NCBI RefSeq assembly: GCF_902499335.1
Contig: NZ_CABVQK010000002.1
Location: 620,001-684,000 of the forward strand
DNA length: 64,000 nucleotides
Direction: 5' to 3'
Source: Burkholderia lata
GTDB lineage: Bacteria > Pseudomonadota > Gammaproteobacteria > Burkholderiales > Burkholderiaceae
How positions within the stretch are numbered: position 1 is the first letter of the stretch; each line of letters opens with the position of its first letter. Position numbers and translations under genes: made by a program. A model generated the notes under the pieces. It was not told the DNA's origin, did no database searches, and was given only the letters and a program-made list of their open reading frames with translations. This document shows positions 1-8,931 of the stretch, one piece after another.

Positions 1-541
1 GCGGAATCAGTTCGCGCGCGACGAACGGGAACGTGACGAAGATCGTCGCGAGTACGATGCCCGGCACCGCGAAGATGATCTGCACGTCGTGCGCCTGCAG
101 CCACGGCCCGAGCCAGCCCTGCGCGCCGAACAGCAGCACGTACACGAGGCCCGAGATCACCGGCGACACCGAGAACGGCAGGTCGATCAGCGTCGTCAGC
201 AGCGCCTTGCCGCGGAATTCGAATTTCGCGATCGCCCACGATGCGCACACGCCGAACACGAGGTTCAGCGGCACGGCGATCACGGCGACGGTCAGCGTGA
301 GCTTGATCGCCGACCACGCATCGGGATCGGCCAGCGATTCGAGATAAAAGCCGACGCCCTTTCGCAGCGCCTCGACGAACACCGCGGCGAGCGGCACGAC
401 GAGGAAGAATGCGAGGAACGCCAGCGCGATGCCCGTGAGCAGCCAGCGCACGACGCGCGACTCGCTGACGGGGTCGAGCCGCTTCGCGGCGCGCGCGGCC
501 GGCGACGGGGTTTTCAGCACGACGGTGGCCTCCTGGCTCAT
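1..541 (-). CDS. cysW: Sulfate/thiosulfate ABC transporter permease CysW (3' end beyond window)
   Basis: Inner-membrane permease subunit of the sulfate/thiosulfate importer, partner of CysT and CysA. The ATG at 539-541 shares the tetranucleotide ATGA (538-541) with the cysT stop, so the two are translationally coupled. About 180 residues are visible: a hydrophilic N-terminus, then several membrane segments. The sequence resembles CysW in its conserved region ([12 protein letters not shown]). The rest of the gene, and presumably cysA, lies before base 1. Family assignment is by recognition and gene order. Confidence 0.93.
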   Translation of the reverse strand, partial: MSQEATVVLKTPSPAARAAKRLDPVSESRVVRWLLTGIALAFLAFFLVVPLAAVFVEALRKGVGFYLESLADPDAWSAIKLTLTVAVIAVPLNLVFGVCASWAIAKFEFRGKALLTTLIDLPFSVSPVISGLVYVLLFGAQGWLGPWLQAHDVQIIFAVPGIVLATIFVTFPFVARELIP

Positions 542-1431
542 TGCTGGCCTCCTGCTGCGACGGCGGTGACGGTGGCGGGCGCGGGGCCGCTTGCGCTCTT
601 GCTCGTGCGGCGCTGCAGATACCACTGCAACGTGTTGATCAGCAACAGCATCAGGAACGACACGACGAGCATCACGACCGCGAGCGCGGTCGCGCCCGCG
701 TAGTCGTACTGCTCGAGCTTCGTGATGATGAGCAGCGACGTGATCTCGGATTTCATCGGCACGTTGCCGGCAATGAAGATCACCGAGCCGTATTCGCCGA
801 GCGCGCGCGCGAACGCAAGCGCGAACCCGGTGAGGAGCGCCGGCAGCACGGCCGGCAGCACGACGCGGCGGAACGTCAGCCAGCGCGATGCGCCGAGGCA
901 CGCGGCGGCCTCTTCCTGCTCGCGCTCGAAATCCTCGAGCACCGGCTGCACCGTGCGCACGACGAACGGCAGCCCGATGAAGGTCAGCGCGACCAGCACG
1001 CCGGCCGGCGTGAACGCGATCTTGATGCCGAGCGGCGCCAGATACTGGCCGACCCAGCCGTTGGTCGCGTAGACGGCCGCGAGCGAAATGCCGGCGACCG
1101 ACGTCGGCAGCGCGAACGGCAGGTCGACGATCGCGTCGACGAGCCGCTTGAACGGGAACGTGTAGCGCACGAGCACCCACGCGACGAGGAAGCCGAACAC
1201 GGCGTTGATCAGCGCGCCGCCGAGCGCGGCGGAGAACGTCAGCCGATACGACGCGAGCACGCGCGGCGACGTGACGGCGGTGACGAACTGGTCCCACGAC
1301 AGCGTCGCGGTCTTCAGGAACGTGGCGGCGAGCGGTATCAGCACCACGAGGCTCAAATAGGCCACCGTGATGCCTAGCGTCACGCCGAAACCGGGCAGCG
1401 CGCTCGGCTTGCGAAAGGTGTACGTCGTCAT
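538..1431 (-). CDS. cysT: Sulfate/thiosulfate ABC transporter permease CysT (CysU)
   Basis: A 297-residue inner-membrane permease that forms the sulfate channel with CysW. It is rich in membrane helices and carries the binding-protein-dependent permease loop ([20 protein letters not shown], about residues 176-195) that contacts the ATPase. Length and sequence match the CysT family. It lies 122 bp after sbp and overlaps cysW by 4 bp. The order sbp-cysT-cysW is usual in beta-proteobacteria. Regulation by CysB is expected from the pathway; no site is visible directly upstream. Confidence 0.95.
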   Translation of the reverse strand: MTTYTFRKPSALPGFGVTLGITVAYLSLVVLIPLAATFLKTATLSWDQFVTAVTSPRVLASYRLTFSAALGGALINAVFGFLVAWVLVRYTFPFKRLVDAIVDLPFALPTSVAGISLAAVYATNGWVGQYLAPLGIKIAFTPAGVLVALTFIGLPFVVRTVQPVLEDFEREQEEAAACLGASRWLTFRRVVLPAVLPALLTGFALAFARALGEYGSVIFIAGNVPMKSEITSLLIITKLEQYDYAGATALAVVMLVVSFLMLLLINTLQWYLQRRTSKSASGPAPATVTAVAAGGQQ

Positions 1432-1515
1432 CGGATGCTCTTGCTGGGTCGATGCTGCTCATGGGTCCGACGCAAACGCCGGCGCAGTGAATCGCGCCGG
1501 CGAGCCGTCGGGGAT

Positions 1516-1540
1516 GCGGCGCGCTGTCGTGGCGCGCCGC
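1516..1540 (-). promoter_or_regulatory. GC-rich intercistronic hairpin between sbp and cysT
   Basis: A 9-bp inverted repeat (1516-1524 with 1532-1540) lies in the 122-bp gap after sbp. It has no T-run on either side, so it is not a classical terminator. Hairpins between a binding-protein gene and its permease genes often stabilise the upstream mRNA and give more binding protein than permease. That role is inferred. Confidence 0.45.
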
Positions 1541-1553
1541 TGTCGTTATGGCG

Positions 1554-2591
1554 TTACTGCGGCTTGTAGATCGAGTCGAACACGCCGCCGTCCGCGAAAT
1601 GCGTCTTCTGCGCATTCGTCCAGCCGCCGAAGGTATCGTCGACCGTGTACAGCTTCAGCTTCGGGAACTGCTTCGTCAGCTCCGCCGGCACGTTCTTCGA
1701 ACGCGGCCGGTAGTAGTTGCGCGCCGCGATCTCCTGGCCCTGCGGGCTGTACAGGAAGTTCAGGTATGCATCGGCCAGCTTGCGCGTGCCCTTCTTGTCG
1801 ACCACCTTGTCGACCACCGCGACGGGCGGCTCGGCCAGGATGCTCACCGACGGCACGACGATCTCGAACTTGTCGGTGCCGAATTCCTTGACCGACAGGA
1901 ATGCCTCGTTTTCCCATGCGATCAGCACGTCGCCGATCCCGCGCTGCACGAAGCTCGTGGTCGCGCCGCGCGCGCCCGAATCGAGCACGCCTGCGTTCTT
2001 GTAGAGCTTCGTGACGAATTCCTTTGCCGTCTGCTCGTTGCCGCCCGGCTTGTGCACCGCGTACGCCCACGCAGCCAGGTAGTTCCAGCGCGCGCCGCCC
2101 GACGTCTTCGGATTCGGCGTGACGATCGAGATGCCCGGCTTGGTCAGGTCGTCCCAGTCCTTGATCCCCTTCGGATTGCCCTTGCGCACCAGGAACACGA
2201 TCGTCGACGTGTACGGCGATGCGTTGTCGGGCAGGCGCTTCTGCCAGTCCTTGTTGACGAGACCCTTGTTCGCGAGCGCATCGATGTCGTACGCGAGCGC
2301 CAGCGTGACGACGTCGGCCTGCAGGCCGTCGAGCACCGAGCGCGCCTGCGCGCCCGAGCCGCCGTGCGACTGCTTGAAGTTGACGGTCTCGCCCGTCTTC
2401 GCCTTCCACTCCTTACCGAACGCCTGGTTGAAGTCCTGATACAGCTCGCGCGTCGGGTCGTACGACACGTTCAGGAAGGTCGTATCGGCCTGCGCGTGCG
2501 ACGCGACGCCCAGCGCCGCCGCCGCGCCCAGCGCGAGTGTTGCGATCAGGCGGCCCACTCCGCCCACCAGCCCCGTATTGCGCTTGCCCAT
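1554..2591 (-). CDS. sbp: Periplasmic sulfate-binding protein
   Basis: Periplasmic receptor that delivers sulfate to CysTWA. The 345-residue protein has a signal peptide ending near residue 35 (HAQA). The mature part contains the Sbp family stretches [15 protein letters not shown] near its start, [12 protein letters not shown], and [11 protein letters not shown] near the C-terminus. It is first in the operon with cysT and cysW. Its start faces lexA across about 260 bp. It could be called cysP, but the sequence is closer to sulfate-binding Sbp. Confidence 0.95.
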   Translation of the reverse strand: MGKRNTGLVGGVGRLIATLALGAAAALGVASHAQADTTFLNVSYDPTRELYQDFNQAFGKEWKAKTGETVNFKQSHGGSGAQARSVLDGLQADVVTLALAYDIDALANKGLVNKDWQKRLPDNASPYTSTIVFLVRKGNPKGIKDWDDLTKPGISIVTPNPKTSGGARWNYLAAWAYAVHKPGGNEQTAKEFVTKLYKNAGVLDSGARGATTSFVQRGIGDVLIAWENEAFLSVKEFGTDKFEIVVPSVSILAEPPVAVVDKVVDKKGTRKLADAYLNFLYSPQGQEIAARNYYRPRSKNVPAELTKQFPKLKLYTVDDTFGGWTNAQKTHFADGGVFDSIYKPQ

Positions 2592-2648
2592 CCTTGGTTC
2601 TCCAGTGTTGTCGGTATTGCGATGTCGGGCCAGTCTAACGAACGGGTT

Positions 2649-2692
2649 ACATGATTAAAAATAATCGTTCCTCATTTTTTAATACTCAAAAG
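2649..2692 (-). promoter_or_regulatory. AT-rich promoter region of sbp, candidate CysB target
   Basis: A 44-bp AT-rich tract in an otherwise GC-rich context, 58-101 bp upstream of sbp. CysB-type LysR regulators bind such tracts upstream of sulfate transporter operons. No exact consensus can be shown, so this is a candidate by position and composition only. Confidence 0.3.
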
Positions 2693-2812
2693 TGCTAACG
2701 CAGACGGGACGGACGGTTGCGGCAGATAAACCGGCGTCCGGACGTCGCGAAATCGCGCCGGAACCGGCGTCATCGCGTCGAACCTCACGTAACACTTGAA
2801 ATTCGCGAACTA

Positions 2813-2828
2813 CTGTATAAAAATACAG
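2813..2828 (+). promoter_or_regulatory. SOS box 1 (LexA operator)
   Basis: A perfect CTGT-N8-ACAG palindrome with an all A/T core (CTGTATAAAAATACAG), 43 bp before the lexA start. It matches the LexA consensus of gamma- and beta-proteobacteria. It should mediate autoregulation of lexA. Confidence 0.93.
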
Positions 2829-2832
2829 CTCA

Positions 2833-2848
2833 CTGTCTATCCATACAG
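2833..2848 (+). promoter_or_regulatory. SOS box 2 (LexA operator)
   Basis: A second CTGT-N8-ACAG site (CTGTCTATCCATACAG), centred 20 bp from box 1 on nearly the same helix face, ending 7 bp before the lexA ATG. Its core departs more from the consensus, so it is probably the weaker site. Tandem boxes upstream of lexA suggest cooperative autorepression. Confidence 0.9.
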
Positions 2849-2855
2849 TTGAGCC

Positions 2856-3503
2856 ATGACCAAACTCACCGCCCGTCAGCAGCAAGTGTTCGACTTGATC
2901 CGTCGCGCGATCGAGCGCTCCGGATTCCCGCCCACCCGTGCCGAGATCGCGGCCGAACTGGGCTTCAGCTCGCCGAATGCGGCCGAGGAACACCTGCGTG
3001 CGCTGGCACGCAAGGGTGTGATCGAGCTGGCCGCCGGCGCGTCGCGCGGCATCCGCCTGCTCGGCATCGACGATGCCCCGCACCAGTTCACGCTGCCGCA
3101 CGCCGGCCTGATGCAGCTGTCGCTGCCGCTCGTCGGCCGCGTGGCAGCCGGTAGCCCGATCCTCGCGCAGGAGCACATCTCGCAGCATTACGCGTGCGAT
3201 CCCGCGCTGTTCTCCAGCAAGCCCGACTACCTGCTGAAAGTGCGCGGCCTGTCGATGCGCGACGCCGGCATCCTCGACGGCGATCTTCTCGCCGTGCAGA
3301 AGCGCACGGAAGCGAAGGACGGCCAGATCATCGTCGCGCGTCTCGGCGACGACGTCACGGTCAAGCGCCTGATGCGCCGGCCGGGCGGTCTCGAGCTGAT
3401 CGCGGAGAACCCGGATTACGAAAACATCTTCGTCAAGGCCGGCAGCGCGGAATTCGCGCTGGAAGGCATCGCCGTCGGGCTGATCCGCTCGGGCGAACTC
3501 TGA
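2856..3503 (+). CDS. lexA: LexA SOS repressor
   Basis: Transcriptional repressor of the DNA-damage response; it cleaves itself when RecA is activated. The 215-residue protein has an N-terminal winged helix (residues 1-66) and a C-terminal S24 peptidase domain. The cleavage bond is Ala98-Gly99 (VAAGSP). The catalytic dyad is Ser133 (GLSMRDAGI) and Lys170 (VTVKRL). Two SOS boxes lie immediately upstream. The start has only a weak Shine-Dalgarno. A small gene follows 26 bp later and should be co-transcribed. Confidence 0.98.
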   Translation: MTKLTARQQQVFDLIRRAIERSGFPPTRAEIAAELGFSSPNAAEEHLRALARKGVIELAAGASRGIRLLGIDDAPHQFTLPHAGLMQLSLPLVGRVAAGSPILAQEHISQHYACDPALFSSKPDYLLKVRGLSMRDAGILDGDLLAVQKRTEAKDGQIIVARLGDDVTVKRLMRRPGGLELIAENPDYENIFVKAGSAEFALEGIAVGLIRSGEL

Positions 3504-3529
3504 CATTCCGTCTCGCTGAGGAGAACATC

Positions 3530-3865
3530 ATGGAACGCCTTGCCCGTCTGCTGCCTTTCCGTCAATTCGGCCGTCTGCGTCATCTGCGCGGCCGCACGCC
3601 CTGCGCACCGCTGTCCGCGGCGGCGCCTGTGCAAGAAGAAGTCGCAGTCGAACGGCAGGCGTCCCTGCTGCCGTCGGCGCTCCCCGCTTTCGCGCGGGTA
3701 TCGCTGAACGCCGGCCTGAATCACGCCGAACCCGCGCGCCGCGCGCCGGTGCGCGTCTATCACGGCCGTTCGCGCCTGATCATGGTCGGCACGATCGATG
3801 CCGTGTGCCGGATGATCGATCACTGCATCGCAGAGGAACGATCGGCCACGCCAGGCGGTCTCTGA
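3530..3865 (+). CDS. Small Arg/Ala-rich protein, probably co-transcribed with lexA
   Basis: A 111-residue protein of unknown function. It begins at an ATG behind a strong GAGGAG (3518-3523), 26 bp after lexA with no terminator between. The N-terminus is basic (MERLARLLPFRQFGRLRHLR) and could be an amphipathic helix. The middle is Ala/Pro-rich. The C-terminal part (YHGRSRLIMVGTIDAVCRMI) looks like a compact folded unit. Position behind lexA suggests SOS induction. SulA occupies this slot in some bacteria, but I see no clear SulA similarity. Real gene likely; function unknown. Confidence 0.75.
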   Translation: MERLARLLPFRQFGRLRHLRGRTPCAPLSAAAPVQEEVAVERQASLLPSALPAFARVSLNAGLNHAEPARRAPVRVYHGRSRLIMVGTIDAVCRMIDHCIAEERSATPGGL

Positions 3866-3894
3866 TTGCGGAACATCCCCGCACCGGAGTCAAC

Positions 3895-4614
3895 GTGACC
3901 GGATCTTCGGGCCGCGCATGGCGGCTCAAGCCCCTGCTGATCGTCGTGCTGGCCGTCGCCATCATTGCGGCGATCGGCTACGCCTACGCGTCGCCGTACG
4001 TCGCGCTCGGTCGCCTGAAATCGGCGATCGATGCGCGCGACGCGCAGGCCATCAGTGAGTATGTCGATTTTCCGTCGCTGCGCATCAGCCTCAAGCAGCA
4101 GGTCACGGAAGAGTTGATGCGCCGGATCGACGCTGTGAAGAAGAACAATCCGTTCGCGGTGATCGGTGCATTGATCGGGTCGGCTCTGATCGGCCCGCTG
4201 GTCGATGCGTACGCGACTCCGGAGGGTGTGGCCGCGCTGATGAGCGGATTGCCGCCGCGCGGCAATCCGGGGGAGCGCCCACCCGAATGGTCGAATCTGC
4301 CGGCAGGCGGCAATGCCCCGGGCAATACGCCGGCCGCACCGGCGGCCAATCCGGCTCCGGCGAGCGCAGCCGCTCCGGGCAGCAACGCGGCCGCTACGGC
4401 CGCGTCATCGCAGCCCCCGGCCGCTGCCGCACCGGCCAGCCCGGTCGACGCAGCGCATGCGCCGCACCAGCAGCAAACCAGCGCCGGCTACCGCAATGTC
4501 GACGAATTCGTCGTGACCTACCAGCGCAGTGCCGACGGCACGCGCTATGCGGCGATATTCCACCGCTTCGGTCTGTTCTCGTGGAAGTTGTCTGCAATCG
4601 ACCTGCACGCTTGA
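3895..4614 (+). CDS. DUF2939 family protein
   Basis: A 239-residue protein with an N-terminal membrane anchor (PLLIVVLAVAIIAAIGYAYA). A DUF2939 domain follows, recognisable by YVALGRLKSAIDARDAQAIS and the phrase VDFPSLRISLKQQ. A long Ala/Pro/Gly-rich linker (about residues 115-190) separates this from a C-terminal piece (VTYQRSADGTRYAAIFHRFG). I chose the GTG at 3895 because upstream in-frame sequence overlaps the preceding gene and is not protein-like. Function unknown; probably exposed to the periplasm. Confidence 0.8.
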   Translation: MTGSSGRAWRLKPLLIVVLAVAIIAAIGYAYASPYVALGRLKSAIDARDAQAISEYVDFPSLRISLKQQVTEELMRRIDAVKKNNPFAVIGALIGSALIGPLVDAYATPEGVAALMSGLPPRGNPGERPPEWSNLPAGGNAPGNTPAAPAANPAPASAAAPGSNAAATAASSQPPAAAAPASPVDAAHAPHQQQTSAGYRNVDEFVVTYQRSADGTRYAAIFHRFGLFSWKLSAIDLHA

Positions 4615-4670
4615 CAGGGCTTGACTGGCCGCGGTCAGCGCCCGCGCCACGCCACTGACGTGGCACGACG

Positions 4671-4697
4671 CCTGACCGGCGATTCGCGCCGGTCAGG
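4671..4697. terminator. Hairpin between convergent genes
   Basis: Perfect 11-bp inverted repeat (4671-4681 with 4687-4697) and 5-nt loop, between the convergent DUF2939 and UspA genes. No T-run follows on either strand, so termination strength is uncertain. Confidence 0.5.
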
Positions 4698-4716
4698 TAG
4701 TCAGCGAATCATGGGA

Positions 4717-5214
4717 TCACTTGCCGTTCGCCGTGGCCGCTTCACGCTCGCGCGCGATTTCGGCCTTCTGCTCTTCCGCCGACGAACACGCAACCAGAAT
4801 GCTGCAGTTCACGCGATCGAGCAGTTGCGTATTGCCCGAGCCCATCCACCATCTCGACAACCCGCTGCGGCACCGGTGGCCGACGACGACGAGGTCGGCC
4901 TTCAGCTCCGTCGCGAGATTCGCGATTTCGTCGATCGGATAGCCGAACGCGAAATGGCCTTCGGCCTGCACGCCGCGCTCGCGCAGCCAGTTCACCCCTT
5001 CCTGCAGGATTTCGCGCGCGGTTTCCTCGAACCGGCCGCACGCGACGTCGGTCAGCAACCCCGCGCTCTGTGCAATGCTCGAGCGCATGTCGACGACCGA
5101 CAGCAAATGCGTCTCGGCCTTCAGGTCCATCGCGAGGTTGGCGCCGCAGCGCAGTGCCTTGCGCCCTTCGAGCGAGCCGTCGTAACACAGCAGAATCTTG
5201 TTGTAGCTAGCCAT
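4717..5214 (-). CDS. Universal stress protein, UspA family
   Basis: A 165-residue cytoplasmic single-domain Usp. It starts with the typical first strand (YNKILLCYDGSLEGRKAL). It contains the ATP-binding Gly pattern late in the domain (VVGHRCRSGLSRWWMGSGNTQLL), followed by a short charged tail. The G-2X-G-9X-G-type loop suggests the ATP-binding class. It is monocistronic and convergent with the DUF2939 gene. Confidence 0.92.
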   Translation of the reverse strand: MASYNKILLCYDGSLEGRKALRCGANLAMDLKAETHLLSVVDMRSSIAQSAGLLTDVACGRFEETAREILQEGVNWLRERGVQAEGHFAFGYPIDEIANLATELKADLVVVGHRCRSGLSRWWMGSGNTQLLDRVNCSILVACSSAEEQKAEIAREREAATANGK

Positions 5215-5550
5215 GAAGCCTCCCTATCGCAACACCGAGCCTACGCATTCATCATGGTGCGCCGCAATTCAGGACGCAAGGGATGGAAAACGCTGATTCG
5301 CCCCGCTCGGCGCGTGCGCGATGATGCAGTGCACGATCGGTGCGCGCATGCATCGCACCGTGCAGGCATGCCCTGAAGAGACGCAGCCGATGCACTAGAA
5401 TGGCCCGTTCGTACCGTACTCCAGCGGGCCATCAGGCGCCGGCGTCGTGCGCTTCGGTCATGCCCGTGTGACACGCAATCGTCCGATCGGTTCGCCAACC
5501 GGCCACGCATCCGGCAGCGGAACGCATCCGCGCCCGCTTACAACGACAAC
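5215..5550. other. Intergenic region between uspA and nodI
   Basis: About 336 bp between divergent genes. No credible coding sequence, RNA or strong repeat is seen. It must hold the promoters of both neighbours. Confidence 0.5.
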
Positions 5551-6471
5551 ATGCCCATGTCCGTTGCACCGATCGATTTCCGGAACGTCGAAAAGCGCTA
5601 TGGCGACAAGCTCGTCGTCAACGGCCTGTCCTTCACCGTACAGGCCGGCGAATGCTACGGCCTGCTCGGGCCGAACGGCGCCGGCAAGACCACCACGCTG
5701 AAAATGCTGCTCGGTCTCACGCATCCCGATGCAGGCACCATTTCGCTCTGCGGCGAACCGGTTCCATCGCGCGCGCGGCATGCGCGACAGCGCGTCGGGG
5801 TCGTCCCGCAGTTCGACAATCTCGACCCCGACTTCACCGTGCGCGAGAACCTGCTGGTTTTCAGCCGCTATTTCGGCATGTCGGCGCAGGCTGCCCGCAC
5901 GCTCGTGAAGCCGCTGCTCGAATTCGCGAAGCTCGAGAACAAGGCCGATGCGAAGGTCGGCGAGCTGTCGGGCGGCATGAAACGCCGTCTCACGCTCGCC
6001 CGCGCGCTCGTCAACGATCCCGATGTGCTGGTGCTCGACGAGCCGACGACGGGCCTCGACCCGCAGGCGCGTCACCTCATGTGGGAGCGGCTGCGCTCGC
6101 TGCTCGCGCGCGGCAAGACGATCCTGATCACCACGCACTTCATGGAAGAAGCCGAACGCCTGTGCGACCGACTGTGCGTGATCGAGGAAGGCCGCAAGAT
6201 TGCGGAAGGCGCGCCGCACGCACTGATCGAATCGGAAATCGGCTGCGACGTGATCGAGATTTACGGGCCCGATCCGGCCACGCTGCGTGACGAGCTGTCG
6301 GCGTTCGCGAAGCACACCGAAATCAGCGGCGAGACGCTGTTCTGCTACGTGAGCGACCCGGAACCGCTCAGTGCGCGGCTCAAGGGTCGCACGGGGTTGC
6401 GCTATCTGCATCGCCCGGCCAATCTTGAAGATGTGTTCCTGCGGCTCACGGGCCGCGAAATGCAGGACTGA
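5551..6471 (+). CDS. nodI: ABC transporter ATPase, NodI type
   Basis: A 306-residue ATPase of the DrrA/NodI export family. It shows Walker [11 protein letters not shown], the Q-loop region [17 protein letters not shown], signature LSGGMKRRL, Walker [15 protein letters not shown] and the switch His in [11 protein letters not shown]. It ends 6 bp before its membrane partner. In rhizobia NodIJ exports lipochitin oligosaccharides, but close homologues are widespread in non-nodulating Burkholderia. The symbol reflects orthology, not a proven substrate. Confidence 0.92.
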   Translation: MPMSVAPIDFRNVEKRYGDKLVVNGLSFTVQAGECYGLLGPNGAGKTTTLKMLLGLTHPDAGTISLCGEPVPSRARHARQRVGVVPQFDNLDPDFTVRENLLVFSRYFGMSAQAARTLVKPLLEFAKLENKADAKVGELSGGMKRRLTLARALVNDPDVLVLDEPTTGLDPQARHLMWERLRSLLARGKTILITTHFMEEAERLCDRLCVIEEGRKIAEGAPHALIESEIGCDVIEIYGPDPATLRDELSAFAKHTEISGETLFCYVSDPEPLSARLKGRTGLRYLHRPANLEDVFLRLTGREMQD

Positions 6472-6477
6472 TCGATC

Positions 6478-7311
6478 ATGGACGTCCGCAACTATTCCGC
6501 CGCCGCACCGTCGGCACCGCCGCGCGTGTCACGCTTCGCGATCGCGATGCCCGCGAACGCGACCAACTGGATCGCCGTCTGGCGGCGCAACTATCTCGTC
6601 TGGCGCAAGCTCGCGCTCGCGTCGATGTTCGGCAATCTTGCCGATCCGATGATCTATCTGTTCGGGTTGGGGTTCGGGCTCGGCCTGATGCTCGGCCATG
6701 TCGACGGCGTGTCGTATATCGCGTTCCTCGCGGCCGGCACGGTCGGGTCGAGCGTGATGATGTCCGCGAGCTTCGAGTCGATGTATTCGGGCTTCTCGCG
6801 GATGCACGTGCAGCGCACGTGGGAAGCGATCATGCATACGCCGCTCGCGCTCGGCGACATCGTGCTCGGCGAGATCGTCTGGGGGGCCAGCAAGGCGATG
6901 CTGTCGGGGGCCGCGATCATGCTCGTCGCGGGGGCGCTCGGCTATGCGCGGTTTCCGTCGATGCTCGCGGCGCTGCCCGTGATCGCACTCGCGGGCCTCG
7001 CGTTTGCCAGCATCGCGATGATCGTCACGGCGCTCGCGCCGTCCTACGACTTCTTCATGTTTTATCAGACGCTCGTGCTGACGCCGATGCTGCTGCTGTC
7101 GGGCGTGTTCTTCCCGACCACGCAGTTGCCGCCGATCGCGCAGCACGCGGCGCATGCGCTGCCGCTCGCGAACGCCGTCGAGCTGATCCGGCCCGCGATG
7201 CTCGGCCGACCGGCGACCGACGTCGCATTGCATGTCGCGGTGCTCGCCGGTTACGCGGTCGGCGGATTCCTGCTGTCCGCGTGGCTGTTCCGGCGGCGGA
7301 TGATGCGCTGA
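6478..7311 (+). CDS. nodJ: ABC-2 type permease, NodJ type
   Basis: A 277-residue integral membrane partner of the preceding ATPase. It has six predicted helices and the ABC-2 family pattern near the end ([18 protein letters not shown], then [12 protein letters not shown]). The N-terminus carries the typical [17 protein letters not shown]. It starts 6 bp after nodI, so the two form one operon. The exported molecule cannot be read from sequence. Confidence 0.92.
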   Translation: MDVRNYSAAAPSAPPRVSRFAIAMPANATNWIAVWRRNYLVWRKLALASMFGNLADPMIYLFGLGFGLGLMLGHVDGVSYIAFLAAGTVGSSVMMSASFESMYSGFSRMHVQRTWEAIMHTPLALGDIVLGEIVWGASKAMLSGAAIMLVAGALGYARFPSMLAALPVIALAGLAFASIAMIVTALAPSYDFFMFYQTLVLTPMLLLSGVFFPTTQLPPIAQHAAHALPLANAVELIRPAMLGRPATDVALHVAVLAGYAVGGFLLSAWLFRRRMMR

Positions 7312-7348
7312 AGGCCGGCGCATCGCGCACCGGCTTCATGCGACGACG

Positions 7349-7771
7349 TTACTCGTCGTCGTCGCTCCACGGGATCTCGACGTCGGTCAGGAACGCGACG
7401 GTCGCGAGCGGGCCACCTTCCTGGCGGCCGAGCTTGCCGTCCGCGCGATGCCATTCGACGCGGAACTGCGTGCCCGGATCGTCGGCGACCAGATAGACCG
7501 AGCGCAATTCGTCCGCGTCGGCTTCGTCCACCGGGCCGTCGAACGACACCAGCATCTTCTGCGGCCACAGTCCGTTGACCGGATCGTAAATGCGGTCGCC
7601 CTGCGGAATGTCGATGCTGGCGTCGACGCCGATCGTTGCGGAAGCCTCGATGATCATCGTGCCGAGTGCGTTGAGCACGGCAGTCGCCCGCGCGGAATTG
7701 GCCTGGCGGATCGCGAGATCGCCGCGCGTCAGCGCCTTTTCGAGTCGAGGATGGATCTTCGGTTGGGTCAT
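7349..7771 (-). CDS. Conserved hypothetical protein, acidic C-terminus
   Basis: A 140-residue cytoplasmic protein with no family I recognise. It starts MTQPKIHPRLEKALTRGDLA and has a beta-rich middle (ATIGVDASIDIPQGDRIYDP; VDEADADELRSVYLVADD). It ends in an acidic tail (EIPWSDDDE). No signal peptide or membrane segment. It stands alone between nodJ (convergent) and the permease. Codon use is like its neighbours, supporting a real gene. Confidence 0.78.
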   Translation of the reverse strand: MTQPKIHPRLEKALTRGDLAIRQANSARATAVLNALGTMIIEASATIGVDASIDIPQGDRIYDPVNGLWPQKMLVSFDGPVDEADADELRSVYLVADDPGTQFRVEWHRADGKLGRQEGGPLATVAFLTDVEIPWSDDDE

Positions 7772-7872
7772 GCGTTTTCCTGTTTGCTTCTTGTAAATGG
7801 CGCCGCACGCGTGAAACGGCGGCGCCGGATGAATACGACGATTGCGCCCGGCTGGCGCACCGCTTGCGTGCG

Positions 7873-8931
7873 TCAGAACCCGAGCGCGACCGCGAGCAGG
7901 CCGCTCGCGATCCCGAATACGACGACGAGGATCGCGACGATGGCCAGCATGTAAGGCTTGAACGAACGCGCGAGCATCGCGAGCGACGGCACGCTGATCG
8001 GTGGCAGCGTCATCAGCAGCGCGGCGGCCGGGCCGACGCCCATGCCGAGCGACAGCATCGCCTGGATGATCGGCACCTCGCCGGCCGTCGGGATCACGAA
8101 CAGCATGCCCGCGACCGCGAAGGCGACGATCCAGCCGAGATGATTGCCGATATCCGGGCCGATATGCGGGAACAGCCACGCGCGCGCGGCGCCGAGCAGC
8201 AGCACGAGCACGATGTATTCGGGCACGAGACGCACGGCCATGCGCGCAAGCAGCTTCATCCAGCGGACGAACGGATTGCCGGCCGCGGCCTGCTCGGCCG
8301 CCAGCGCGGCGAGCTGCGCATCGTCGATGCGGGCGTCTTCAGGGCGTGCAATCCGGTTCAGCAGATAGCCGATCCCGAACACCATCGCGACGCCGAGCAC
8401 GAGGCGCAGCGCGCTCCAGTGCCACCCGAGCACGAAGCCCATGAACACCAGCGCCGCCGGGTTCAGCACCGTGTTGCCGAGCCAGAACGCGACCGCGCCG
8501 CCCGGTGATGCATGGCGCGCACGCAGCCCCGCGACGACCGGCGCCGCGCAGCACGTGCACATCATGCCGGGCAGCGACAGCAGGCCGCCCGCGGCGACGC
8601 TGCCGAAGCCGGTGCGGCCGAGCACGCGCGCGACCCAGTGCGCGGGCAGCAGCGCCTGCACGGCCGAACCGAGCAGCAGGCCGAGCACCATCGCCTGCCA
8701 GATCGCCTTGCCGTACGCCCACGCGTAGTCGAGCGCTGCCTTCAGCGACGGCTCGGGCGCGGCCGCCGACGTGCCCATCAGGATCGACTGGCCGATCGAA
8801 TGATGCTCGGCGGCAACGAACGCCTTGTTGTAGTACGGAAACCATTTCACATAGAACAGGCCCGCGACCGCGATCAGCAGGAAGGTCATCCAGCCGAGGG
8901 CCGGGCTGGGTTGGGTGCGTGTGGTCGTCAT
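7873..8931 (-). CDS. YraQ/ArsP-type permease (DUF318)
   Basis: A 352-residue membrane protein with about ten helices in two halves. Each half carries a family signature: LPGMMCTCCAAPVVAGLRAR in the first, and VIPTAGEVPIIQAMLSLGMG in the second. The paired cysteines (CTCC) are typical of the YraQ/ArsP permease family, some members of which export trivalent organoarsenicals. It overlaps the mnmH stop by 4 bp (8928-8931), so translation of the two is coupled. The substrate is unknown. Confidence 0.85.
   Translation of the reverse strand: MTTTRTQPSPALGWMTFLLIAVAGLFYVKWFPYYNKAFVAAEHHSIGQSILMGTSAAAPEPSLKAALDYAWAYGKAIWQAMVLGLLLGSAVQALLPAHWVARVLGRTGFGSVAAGGLLSLPGMMCTCCAAPVVAGLRARHASPGGAVAFWLGNTVLNPAALVFMGFVLGWHWSALRLVLGVAMVFGIGYLLNRIARPEDARIDDAQLAALAAEQAAAGNPFVRWMKLLARMAVRLVPEYIVLVLLLGAARAWLFPHIGPDIGNHLGWIVAFAVAGMLFVIPTAGEVPIIQAMLSLGMGVGPAAALLMTLPPISVPSLAMLARSFKPYMLAIVAILVVVFGIASGLLAVALGF

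Noticed and set aside
89..703. Long Arg-rich plus-strand frames opposite cysW and cysT, and similar ones across the window
   Set aside because: They are reverse-strand shadows of real genes in high-GC DNA, with Arg/Ala/His-rich sequence and no ribosome sites.
5551..7311. NodIJ as evidence of a symbiotic nodulation locus
   Set aside because: No nodABC or other nod genes are present; NodIJ-like exporters are common in non-symbiotic Burkholderia.
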